Assembly (NCBI GenBank): GCA_000151295.1
Contig: GG745359.1
Location: forward strand, 485,159 to 549,158
Source: Allomyces macrogynus ATCC 38327
Lineage: Eukaryota > Blastocladiomycota > Blastocladiomycetes > Blastocladiales > Blastocladiaceae
Direction: 5' to 3'
Length of the DNA: 64,000 bases
The notes under the pieces are model-generated. The model was given only the letters and a program-made list of their open reading frames with translations, ran no database searches and had not been told where the DNA came from. A program made the translations under genes and the position numbers. Shown piece after piece: positions 10,699 to 20,807 of this stretch (positions are counted from its first letter, which is position 1; each line of letters opens with the position of its first letter).

Positions 10699-12582
10699 AT
10701 GCTCGGCTCACTTGCATGCTTTGGGCTGGTCAGCAGCGCAGTTCCCGCTCCGAAATCGCCGATAACGCCGGCCCAGCAAGCGCTGGTCGAAAGATCCGAT
10801 ATCGTGCTCCAACTGCGTGACCTCCCAGACGACATTCTCGACAAGATCATGGACGCGATTTGGCGTCTTCACGCTGCCGTACCGCAGCGTTCCCCGACAG
10901 CGCGTCGCGACTTTGTTCATCTGGCTCTCGCCGCACCCTCCCTGTTTGCTCCTGCGATCCGTGCCGCAATCCGCCTTGCTCAGTTCTCCAACAACCCAAT
11001 GTGCGAAATGTTCCCGTCGTCATGCCTGACCGACGAGTTGCAGGAGGCATCATTTCGTGTCGGCGACGTGGCCAACGAGGTCGTCAAGGCCAAGCAGGGC
11101 AGTGTCGGGACGCGCAAATGGTATATCGTGATGCCGCGGCGCGACAAGCACCGACGCTTGTTGCCAGAGGGCGCGCCCGCGCGCATGACGAGCCGCAAAT
11201 GGACGCTGCTCTGGGTGCCACGCGCGACCATCCGCCGCTTTCATTTCATCGATTGGAGCCATCTCGACCATGCCGCGCTGTGCGTTCCGCCCGAAAACTG
11301 CACGAGTCTCATGGTTGATCAACCAATGTCGGCAGCAGCACCTCTTTTGGCCTCTTTTTGGCCGAAATCACTCCGCGTTATTGTGGCAAATGGGGACCTG
11401 CCAACAGTCGCACATTTGATCTTGCCCACCAATTTGTCTCGCGTAACGTTGCACAGAATGAGCGACGAGGCCATGGCCCGAATGATCTCTCGATTCCCTC
11501 GCTCTATCAATCACCTGACGGTTGACATGCTTCCGTGCAAGGATGGCGCGCGTCGGACCCGATCCGCGAGCATGGCTGCTCTGGCTCTGGTCATTCCGAC
11601 GTTGCTGTCTCTGCGGGACCTCGAGATCGTGACGCACGTCGTCGCAGGCCTGGAAGCGGTGTCGACGGCGCTGTCCAATCGACCGGTGCAGACGTCGCTT
11701 TCGCTCACCTTCACCGTTCATGTCGCTCGCTCAATGGAGGTCAATTCCAACATCTCCGACCGGATGCGGCTCCTGACGGAAGCAGTTCGCTCCCTACCAC
11801 GCAGTCTGAGCAGTTTCACGCTTGATGTGATGGACGAAAATCCCCCGGACGCGTTATACCTCCGGGCTCTATCCCCGTTGGCCAAGGCCGTTCCGCTCGT
11901 GACCGAGACGCTGAGTCTGGCTCTTCCCGTATTCACGCGCGAAATGGTGGCCGATGTTCCATTTGCACCGACGCTGCGTGAGATATCGCTTTCGAATTGG
12001 CCTGCACCTCGGATTTTCCCGGTCTCTGCGCTAGTCTCGCGCCTGCCGCCATCGCTCGTCTCTCTGATGCTCCGCAGCGTGGACTTCAGTCTGACCGACC
12101 TCGTCCACCCATTGGTCCTCCCGCCGCGGCTCTGCAATCTGCAGCTGCATCGCGTTCGGACCCAGCGGGTCTTGGACCAGCGGTATATCGCGCACCTGCA
12201 GCAGCATGGGCCAGTCGGTGCCGTGCTCGACGCGTTCACAACCAACGCGCGGCACTTGGCCACAATGCACCTCGACCAGCTCGACGGCACCAACATTGAC
12301 CCGGCCGGGTGGCTCGAGCATGTGCCGTGGTCGGTCAATCGGCTCAGCATCGTTGGTCACCAACTTTTGGACGTGGTCGCTGACGCGATTATTGCGCGGT
12401 ATGCCGCCGCGGGGCCACGCAAGAGCGGTGCACCGCGCGTTTCTGTGATTGTGTCGGAGTGCAGCTTCTCGCTGTCCACGCGGGAGCGGCTGTGCGCGAC
12501 GCCTGGGATTGATGTGACGTTGCGGCAGTGTTTTGTGCCGGGTTGCCAGGACGAAGTGAATTTGGATGATCTATTGCTGTGA
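10699..12582 (+). CDS. F-box-like / leucine-rich-repeat-like protein, intact family member
   Basis: A single uninterrupted frame of 627 residues runs from ATG 10699 (A at -3) to the stop at 12582. An upstream in-frame extension to 10600 exists but begins at a poorer site. Residues near 40-95 (LQLRDLPDDILDKIMDAIWR, then HLALAAPSLFAPAIRAAIR) resemble a divergent F-box. A conserved block RKWTLLWVPRATIRRFHFID follows. The rest is made of irregular leucine-rich units such as PKSLRVIVANGDLPTVAHLI, APTLREISLSNWP and PPSLVSLMLRSVDF. F-box/LRR proteins usually bind Skp1 in SCF ubiquitin ligases and recruit substrates through the LRR; that role is inference here. Four broken relatives lie in this window (1934-3911, 12916-13960, 15088-16930, 44101-45200), and this is the only intact one. 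Confidence 0.75.
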   Translation: MLGSLACFGLVSSAVPAPKSPITPAQQALVERSDIVLQLRDLPDDILDKIMDAIWRLHAAVPQRSPTARRDFVHLALAAPSLFAPAIRAAIRLAQFSNNPMCEMFPSSCLTDELQEASFRVGDVANEVVKAKQGSVGTRKWYIVMPRRDKHRRLLPEGAPARMTSRKWTLLWVPRATIRRFHFIDWSHLDHAALCVPPENCTSLMVDQPMSAAAPLLASFWPKSLRVIVANGDLPTVAHLILPTNLSRVTLHRMSDEAMARMISRFPRSINHLTVDMLPCKDGARRTRSASMAALALVIPTLLSLRDLEIVTHVVAGLEAVSTALSNRPVQTSLSLTFTVHVARSMEVNSNISDRMRLLTEAVRSLPRSLSSFTLDVMDENPPDALYLRALSPLAKAVPLVTETLSLALPVFTREMVADVPFAPTLREISLSNWPAPRIFPVSALVSRLPPSLVSLMLRSVDFSLTDLVHPLVLPPRLCNLQLHRVRTQRVLDQRYIAHLQQHGPVGAVLDAFTTNARHLATMHLDQLDGTNIDPAGWLEHVPWSVNRLSIVGHQLLDVVADAIIARYAAAGPRKSGAPRVSVIVSECSFSLSTRERLCATPGIDVTLRQCFVPGCQDEVNLDDLLL

Positions 12583-12915
12583 ACGCGATATGGGCCTGGT
12601 GCATCGCATAGCATGTCGCAATTTTGTACACCTCCTTCTCCAAATGCACGGGTTTTTGCTCCCTTCCACTCCTGCTTTGCTTGGTCCTAGCATGTGGATA
12701 TTTGTTGGAATGCCGGTTCAGTCTGGAGTAGACGAATGACGCAGAGGGAAAAGCGGAAAGTACGCGCAAGATACCGATTGTTGGTTGCTGCTTGTCCGAC
12801 AGAGTGTCAGAGAACCGCATCAACTTCAAACAGTCTGCTCATGAGCTTGCTTCACAAGTTGCCCTGACAACTTTTTTCTCTTGACTTCCACAAGCAGAAG
12901 AAAGAGGAGAAAAAG
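12583..12915. other. Intergenic, no gene seen
   Basis: This 333 bp lies between the intact F-box/LRR-like gene and its first downstream relic. It probably holds the 3' end of the intact gene. Confidence 0.4.
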
Positions 12916-13960
12916 GTGCAGAATGATTCTTGCAATGATTGTTCGAGCATGAGCATGTCTCGTTCATGCATGAAAGCATCAAGTTACATGCCCTACCCGA
13001 CTCGCCGCAATCGCCCGCGACCATCCTCTGCGCCAACATCTTCCGCTATGCTCGGATCGCCTTCGCAGTCTGCAATGCCGGATGGCCGCATGCCTGCCCC
13101 GGATTCGTCGACGGCAACCATGGAACCTGAACACTCAAGCCTAGCGCTTCGGCTGTATGAGCTGCTCATACCCCATGACATTCTCAACGACATCGTGGAC
13201 GCGATTTGCCACACCCACGCCGCTGTCATGCAGCGCTTCCCGATGGTGCGATGTGATCTTCTCCAGCTCGCGCTTGCTGCTCCCGCATTGTTTGCACCCG
13301 CTCTCCACGCGATGATTTGCTTCGCCGATTTTTCCAACAACCCAATCGCTGAAATGTTTCCATCGTCGTGTCTGACTGTCGACATGGAGACTCCGTTCTG
13401 CGCCGCGGACGTGGCTCCCGAAGTCGTGAAGGGAAAACATGGCGTCAAGTCGCGCAAGTGGTTATTGGTGCTACCGCGGCGTAGCAAGCATCCACGCGTT
13501 TTGCCATCAGGCGCACCAGCGCGCTTGATGAGCCGCAAGTGGAAGCTGTTGTGGATCCCGGCAAGGCGATCCGTTGATATCATTTCATGGGCTAGAGCCA
13601 TCTCGACGAGACCGTTCCATGCGCTCCACCCGAAAACTGCACCAACCTCACTGTCGTGCAGCCAATGCCGGTTCCAACGCAGCTTTCGGTCCCGTTTTGG
13701 CCGCGCAATTATTGAGCGGTCACTATCAACACCGACTTGCTCACGATTGCGCATTTCGCTCTGCCGCCCAGTTTGGCCCAGATGACGTTCAACAAAATGA
13801 GCGCCGGCACCATGGCTCGCATGCCCTCCAAAATCCCTCACTCAGTGAAGAACATGACTATTGACGCTCTTCCGGGCAAGGAAGAAGCGCCTCGGTCACG
13901 TTGCGCGACCATGGCTGCCCTGGCCAAGTCTATTCCGACCCGGCCGGCTCCCAGAGAGAA
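12916..13960 (+). pseudogene. Decayed F-box/LRR-like paralogue, truncated
   Basis: The first 220 or so residues track the gene at 10699 closely: LLIPHDILNDIVDAICHTHA, LLQLALAAPALFAPALHAMI, FSNNPIAEMFPSSCLT, SRKWLLVLPRRSKHPRVLPS, then SRKWKLLWIPA. Near 13565 the frame breaks: the expected IRRFHF motif appears in another frame, and ALHPKTAPTSLSC stands where the intact gene has CVPPENCTSLMV. A third frame continues SLAQMTFNKMSAGTMARMPS and MTIDALPGKEEAPRSRCATM, matching its middle. Similarity stops near 13950, in unrelated sequence rich in AGC/AAC triplets. Conservation up to the break suggests fairly recent inactivation. Confidence 0.75.
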
Positions 13961-15087
13961 TGACATGGCCAAACACGGCCAAAAACCACGCACCACAGCT
14001 GCCAGCAGCTGCAGCAGTATTAACAACAACAGTAGCTGTACCTGTGGCCAACTTGGACTTCGCAGTTTTATGTCTGCTTGATGAACTTATCCCGTTTATG
14101 CGGTCGTCATGACCGCATTGCGTGTGATCCTGATTTGGAATGGTATATACACTTTTGCCATCGACGTCAAGCCAGGGTACACAAGTTGTTGAGAGCAGTG
14201 TCTCAGACCGGGGGTCGTCAAGAAACATGGACGCGATGCCGCCAGCTGCGGGCGCTGTGCGCGAGAGTGAGCGTACCCTGATTGAGGTTGATGGGGACGA
14301 GTGAGTGAACATGGGGGCGGATCCCGTCGCGTTCTTGAGAAAACGTGTACCTTTGCACCTTCTCCACCCGGTTTGGCCGTCGATTTCGCGTGGGCAAGAC
14401 ACATTGAGGTTGGTACGGACAACATGCTCACAGCGAGTATGAGACTCTCTCTGGCGATGCGCTGCTGGGCAAGGGACGAATGAGAGAGGAGGGCGCGCGT
14501 GGGGGATCATGTCTACCCATGTGAGGCACGGCCTTCTTGGGCAGCATGCGGATCGTCGGTCTTATAGCCAGACGCCCTTTACAAGTCGTGCAGGAACTGC
14601 TAATATGCAAGCGCTTTCATTTCGCTTGCATCTTCGTGTTCTGTGACCGCTACCTTGTAAATCATATGTTGCAACCATTTTATATCGCTCAGTGGCAGCT
14701 CTCTCCGTCGATTGCTCTAGCGGTCCGGCGAATTACAATAAACTGGCACGGTCAGAATGAAGCGAGGAGTGAAAGCAAGGCTATCGAAGCTCGCGTCAGA
14801 AACGCCGGCGATGGATTGCACTTCTTCAAGCAAATTATTCCACCGCAGCCGAAGGAAAAGTACAGCTGGAAGCAATGCTGGGCGCGCAGTGCCAGCCCCA
14901 AGTTCCTCCATCTTGGCTTCTCGTCTCGCATGCGGCCGGCACCACCTGAAAGACTTGCACTTTACACTTGTTGAAGCGATTCATTTTCACATCCCTGGCA
15001 CCAGGACGCCTGTGCTCAACCGACCAACCGAGAGTCTGGTCGAGTGGACATCAACCGCCCCAAAAAGCAAAGCTACTCCTGGCAATG
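13961..15087. other. No gene recognised
   Basis: This 1.1 kb between two relics contains only short overlapping frames. None shows family resemblance, consistent codon usage or plausible exon joining. Confidence 0.4.
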
Positions 15088-16930
15088 AACACGACGACCG
15101 TTGCTGTCTCTTCCGCCGCATCACCGGTTCGCACAAGTCTCTTGCGCATGTCACTGGTCGTGCTCAAGTCTTTGATGCAGGCCGTGGTTGCCATGCATGA
15201 TACCAAAACGGACGACGTGCGGCGCGGCCTTCTCTTTCTTGCCCGAGCTGCTCCAGTCCTCTACGCGCCGTCCGTGCGTTCTGCCATTAAACATGCTTGC
15301 CCGGGATAATGGCCGCTGCTTCAGCACCTTGGCGCCACCAATTGCGACACTGACTCTCCAATCCGCTTTTCGAACCTGATCTCTATCGGCAATGTGGCAT
15401 GCATGAAAGTCAGCGATAATGGGAGCGAGGTGCGCTGGTATATTGTCATGCCTCCACACGACGCGAGTCGCCATATTCTGCACATCGACCGGTATGAAAC
15501 GGTCAATGCGAACCGTCACTGGACGCTCCTGTGGTTCCCGGCCTCAAATCTGCGCCTGTTTGACTTGATGCTGAACTCGTAGACGTTGGACAAGCTTCCG
15601 CTACGTCTCATCGAAATGATCATGGCCCCAGAAGAACGTGTGCCGCCGATCGTACCAGCTCACAATTGGCCCGCCATGCTCCGCAAACTGACCCTTGTGA
15701 GCGATGGAATTCTCCCATGCATAACGCAGCTGCCGTCGCATCTCACACATTTAACGCTCTACATGGGCTCGAACTATGACCCGAATGCTGATCCGTTTCC
15801 AGACGATGCGCGGGCTGTGCGGATGATTGCGCTGGCCCCGCCAACGTCGCAAAGGCTTGAGATGGGGCTGGGCGAATCCCGGAGCGTGGCAGCGCTGGCA
15901 CATGCCGTCCCAGAGTGGCATGATGTGCGCAGTCTTGTTCTCGAGTCGCACCACGCGATTGGGCTTCATGCTGTCATGTCTGGGCTGCCGCGGGCTCCAT
16001 CCAAGCCCTTGTCGCTCAAGGTCAGCATTGGGAGCCTGGATATGTGGGGGCCTGTAGTGAGCGTTTCAGACCGATGGGGCGCGCATTTGGCAATGGTCCG
16101 AGCATGTCACGGGTGCTTGGACGGCTCACCCTCACGATCAAGGACGAGGGACTTCCAGAAAATAAGGAGGAAGACGTGGACAATGTTTCCGCCCATTGGC
16201 CGAGGCACTACCCGCTGCTGCTGATATCCTCCACCTCGAGCTGCCATGGTGGTCCGAGAGAATGGTTGAGTTGATTCCATTGGCACCGACGCTGCGCTGG
16301 TCGACATTGTCGGGCACAAATGCCTCCGACCTTTTCCCCTTCCCACTTGCGACGATTTTTGTGCGGAATATTGCTCCGCTCGATTTGCTCGAGGTGCCAT
16401 GGGGCGCGTTTGCAGTCGAGGATCTGGAGGCGCTGCCTCGCCCCTCCCCACTGCAGTTTTCGCAGGCCCGTCTCTCATATGTTACAGCGGCAGAATCTTC
16501 ACTTGTCCACCCGCGCGAGTCGTCGCCCCTCCGCACGCTCTTGCAATTCATCGTGTTACAGTCGCTCCTTGAACTGCCTTTGGACTGTTCGCCGCTTCTC
16601 CTAGACGAAGACGTATCATGGGTTGATGGTCTTCCGCGTACGCTCCAGTCGTTCAGGATCATTGTCCACCGGCTGCCGGACGCCGTGGGCGAGACCCTGG
16701 TCGACCATTTTGGAGCTGGGCGTCAAGGACCTACAGGCCGTTTGCATGCGCTCGAGCTGATTGCCGCCGTGTGCATCTGCACGTTCAATGTGCGCGAGCG
16801 GATCCTGCTGGCTCATGGGACTGCCGTGGGAGGGGCAACAAACCCGCTATCGGTAGCCATTTTCGACATTCATATGAGACTGTCAAAGGCGACAGCGACG
16901 CTGCCAGTTTTTCCCAAACAAAATGAATAG
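15088..16930 (+). pseudogene. Decayed F-box/LRR-like paralogue, nearly full length
   Basis: The pieces run in the order of the gene at 10699 but in changing frames. They include LLFLARAAPVLYAPSVRSAI (about 15230), RWYIVMPPHDASRHIL and RHWTLLWFPASNLRLFDL (about 15430-15560), then a stop at 15582. A long LRR-like stretch follows, with WPAMLRKLTLVSDGILPCIT and SHLTHLTLYMGSNYDPNADP. After a frame change near 16100-16200 a last open part (16196-16930) includes LPRTLQSFRIIVHRLPDAVG, matching the C-terminal region. At least three breaks make a functional protein unlikely. Long open stretches remain, so decay is incomplete, or part is still translated. Confidence 0.7.
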
Positions 16931-16993
16931 AAGAACGACATTCCCACTCCTCAATCAACAACCATGTGCCCACCATGCTTCCTTCCTCTTCTC

Positions 16994-18204
16994 TCACTCC
17001 GCATCCAACCGACCCGCCGCCAAATCCTTGACTAGATGAGTGAGCTTGTCCGCAACACGGCTCTGCATCACATCAAACTCACGCGCCATGCCCACGAGCA
17101 ACTCCTCGTTGTGCGTAGACAATGGTTGGTGCACTCCGGACGGGACCACACCACGGTTCCGGTGCGCCTCAACGAGCTCGCGCGGGTACCACAAATGCTT
17201 GGAGGTGACGATCATGGACGTGCCGGGCACGGCCCCCTCGTCGGAACCATAGTTTGGGAGCAGGTTGCCGGTGCACGGCAAGCTCGTGAAGAGGCCGATC
17301 TTGACCATAAACTTGTTGTCGGGGCTCTGCAGCTTGACGTACGTGTTGTGCCGCACAAGCAGCTCGCGCATGCCCAGCGGCGTCGCGAAGAATGGCTCGA
17401 CCTCGTCGCGGTCATGGAACAGACCGAGCTCCAGGTGGTCCTGGTCGGGCAAAAGCTCGTCGATGCGTTCATTCAGCGCGTCGAGGAGTGCACGCGCGTG
17501 ATCGTACTGGTCTTCGTCCACGCGGTCCTTGTACGGGTGCCGAATGACCTGCGTCAAGCGCGGCGCAATCGACACGTCGGGCGTGGGCTCCAGCGAGTCC
17601 TTATCGTTCCGAAGCGAAATGACGCGTGCCACCGTCACCTCCACTGTCCCGTCACGACTGCGTAGCAACGTCTCGCACCAGCACCACACTCGGGGCTCAT
17701 AAATCTGGTCGAGCTTGGCGAGATCGCTCACGAATCAAGGTGGAGAGCGGGCATCCTGGACAATTGGACCGTCTGGCTTGACCCCGTCAAAATCAAAATG
17801 CACCGCCCATGAGTCAGACTCGTCAGTGCCGTGGTCGAGCGCCAGCTTTCCCATAGCTTGCTCAAGGTCTTGTGAGCCGTCCTTGACCAGATAGGACTTG
17901 GCACGCACAGGCTTGAACTCCTCGAGTGGCCGACTAATATATGCAGAGCCAGACCACACGACCTGGACCGTAACACGGTCGCGGTTAATGACCGTAAACT
18001 GCTGCTGTTGAACGAGCCAATCGACAAGCGGGTCATGCCACAAGACTGGCATTGGACATGACATCTTGATGCGAATCACGTCCTTTTCCTGGAGCGAAAC
18101 GAGGTCCTCGACCGTCTTCACACCTTCAAAGAACAATGGACCATGGCGATCATGGATCTCGTCATTCGTCAGCAGGGAAAGAGCAGCAACGCCACCAAGG
18201 CATC
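16994..18204 (-). CDS. Unrecognised protein, 5' end not resolved
   Basis: Two long open stretches lie in the same minus-strand frame, separated by one TGA at 17735-17737. The upstream one includes VKTVEDLVSLQEKDVIRIKM and VWSGSAYISRPLEEFKPVRA. The downstream one includes YEPRVWCWCETLLRSRDGTV, HDRDEVEPFFATPLGMRELL and SPDNKFMVKIGLFTSLPCTG. A 69 bp intron (17714-17782, donor GTCAAG, acceptor CCAAG) would remove the TGA and keep the frame, joining HFDFDG to LDQIYEPR. Its size fits, but the splice sites are weak. An acceptor at about 18205 (CTCTCACAG) suggests an upstream exon that I could not place in phase. The composition is that of an ordinary globular protein. I recognise no family. Confidence 0.55.
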
Positions 18205-19821
18205 CTGTGAGAGTAATTGCTTACGTCATATCAGCCAGAAATGTGAACCCGACACGAACGGCTCGATCGGAGCGGTGGAGAGCAATGCCGGCGCGACTCG
18301 AAATGGAGAGCAGCAGGCAGGAGGGACCAGAATTATCGCCGTGAGCCGGAGCAATCGTACAAATGACTGGTGGCATTGACAGTTTGGCGCCACGCGGTCC
18401 TGACTCCCACGGCAATGCCCAGGGTACACCCGCACGACACTCAATCGTGCCGTCCATGCGCGTATCCGCGCTCAAAATTACGTCTGAGCAAAACGGGTCG
18501 GGTTTGAGGGCGAGAATATACGCGATCTGCGCTGACGCGACTCACTGTTGCTCTTGCGCTTTAGCCAGCCACGAAGTCGTTTGATGCTTGCCTATCACCA
18601 ACAGCGTTGTGGGGGATAGCAATGGAGTCCCAGGTAGGCGGCGTGAATAATGTAGCAGAGGGCAAAAGATTCAGGTTATTGCAGGCGCCCAGGTTAGCAA
18701 AGCCAATAGTCACACCATGGCCTGCAGCCAAACGGGAGCAGCCTAAACCGCCAAAGGACAGATGCCAATATCACAACACTTCGTCTGAAATGCCCGCCAC
18801 GTAGCTCTCCCAAAGAAGGCCGCTACATGGATCGTCTTGCACGTTTCCGCACACAGGTTTGCGCAAGAAACAGTCATACAAAGTGCCGGAGCTCTCCATG
18901 AGCAGAACCAACGCTGTAAAGGATGACGGCGATGGCGAGTTATTGGGCGCAGGCAGGGCCTGCGCCAGTGCTGTACTTGGGTCGATCTGCGATGCATCAT
19001 TGTGCCTGTGGTGGTTGCCGCTGCACGAATGTCATCTGGTGTCAGCACAGCCCTCCACCCTCGCGCGATTGAACCGACTTCGGGTAGGGTATGTCGTGAT
19101 CCGCCATCTATGCGCCACGGAGCGCTTCGCGTCATATTTTTTTTTTTTTTTTTTTGCTGGGTTGCCTCAGTGAGCAGGGGTCACAACGTTACATTTGGAG
19201 GGTCCAAGCGCACTTGCCATGAGAAATGACATGACAAGTACGATTTGAGCCAGTAGGGGAAGCGTGGACATAGAATGGCCGCTGAGATTGATAGTGATGG
19301 TTCAAAATAATCCAGTTAGAAGACTTGGTCTTAACACTTATCCAAACGATCCCTCACTCGCTGTCCCAGCTCGGCGTCCCAATCCATGGCCAAGGAGAAC
19401 CATACAGGTGATTCACGGAAGGACTTTTATGCCAGGTGCTGGTCGAGATCCAGGTTTGAAGCAGTTGAGGACTCCCAACGTGATTGGTCGCGCTGTTTTC
19501 CGGTGAAATGGGCAATTTGGTTGCGTTGCTCTTGAATAACACAACTTGGGCGCTGATCCATCGTGCGAGAAAACTGGAGAACGGTCGTGGAAATGAACGA
19601 CCGACCGGGCGCAGATGCTGCAAAGAGATCAAAACGAGCAAAATAGATCCTTTGACGCGAGCACGTGGGGTCCACGTGAGAACGAAACTGCACCACCACA
19701 CCCTAACGATTGTCGACATCGCACAAATCATTCTGGCACAATCGCGAATCCGCAAAATGTGCAGGAGCAGATCAATGAAAAAGGTGGTATGGTACAGACG
19801 GAACACGGAGCGACCGAGGGA
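18205..19821. other. No confident gene
   Basis: This 1.6 kb may contain the missing 5' exon(s) of the preceding minus-strand gene (for example MDGTIECRAGVPWALPWESG near 18420-18470). A minus-strand fragment LMESSGTLYDCFLRKPVCGN near 18840-18900 is protein-like but isolated. A 19-base T-tract lies at 19137-19155. No complete gene could be assembled. Confidence 0.35.
19137..19155 (+). repeat. Poly-T tract
   Basis: Nineteen consecutive T on the plus strand in a region without a confident gene. Confidence 0.85.
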
Positions 19822-20440
19822 CTATGTCGACGCGCCCTCACAGCACGTCCAGCAAACGGTACGCTCGAGCGGGCCTGAATAACTGCACAAAACCGCTCAC
19901 TCGTCAGCGTCGAGTCGTTCCAACAAACCGGCGAGAAGCACGAGCGCAACGTACTCAGTCTGCAAACACAGCTTGCACACCGTCGTGCTCCCGCACACGT
20001 CGCATGATGCCGTGCACGAGGTGCACATGGACATGCCGCATGCCGTGCACTCAAGTAATCGCGGTGGTGATGGCGACGGGACATGCGGTGTGGATGCGAG
20101 GGGTGCTGCTGCTGTGCGCACTGTGCTTGAGACCAAACAGCAGCGACATTGCACGCTCAGGCGCATCGCCGTGCGAGCCGACTCTGGTGTTGCGCTGGTC
20201 ACAGCGGTTACGGCGCGCGCGCCCTGGAACAAGAGCGAGAGCGTCTTGGCTATAAAAATGACGACCACGTTCGTGAGGTGAACGAGTCGTAAAGAAGCGA
20301 TTTGTATGCATTCTGCAAACCATGAATTTCCGCTTGGTATTCTGGCGACGTGTCTTCCTTGATGGCCTTGGTCAGGACCGGCACACCTCGCAGTCGTTGT
20401 CTGGGCCCCGGCGCTTGCGCGGGTTGATGTTGGTCGTCAT
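19822..20440 (-). CDS. Siva-like cysteine-rich zinc-binding protein
   Basis: Minus-strand exons proposed: 20440-20387 (MTTNINPRKRRGPDNDCE), 20223-19955 and 19882-19822; all join in phase. The C-terminus reads LLECTACGMSMCTSCTASCD, VCGSTTVCKLCLQTD and, after a 72 bp intron, YSGPLERTVCWTCCEGAST. The chain CxxCx4CxxCx3CxxCx5CxxC, then DYS, a Glu and CxxC is the layout of the Siva C-terminal zinc-binding region, known from animals as a CD27-binding, apoptosis-linked protein. Its role in a fungus is unknown. The 163 bp first intron contains coding-like text (IKEDTSPEYQAEIHGLQNAY, minus strand near 20350-20290), so an internal exon may be missing. The C-terminal exons are the firm part. Confidence 0.6.
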
Positions 20441-20807
20441 GTTCGTGTTGAGAGCAATCGTTTGCGAGCAGTTGAGGGAGGATGGGGCCAAGGGCGACTG
20501 AGATTTGATTGTGAAGTGCTGGTCAGACATTCGTTTGTGTTTCAGACTTCAAAGCAAGGCTGCAAGAACCATCACACGATGCAGCCCAAGTGAAATCGAC
20601 GCAAGCGTCAATCCGAACGAGCAGCTCAAGAGCATCATGCCATCAAACCCAACAGACTTCAAGAATCAGCGGCTCATGAAATCAAGACGGAAACCTAATG
20701 GGTGAAAAGAACGATTTACTTTGCTCACATCCCTCGAATCCCGCAGACCCTCTGGCGGCCAATCAGCGCCAGCTCGCTCGTCCACGCGGTGTGCGCGCAC
20801 GTGTCGC
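20441..20807. other. Intergenic, no gene seen
   Basis: This 367 bp lies between the start of the Siva-like gene and the RAD50 stop, both on the minus strand. It should hold the Siva-like promoter and the RAD50 3' end. No motif was recognised. Confidence 0.4.
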
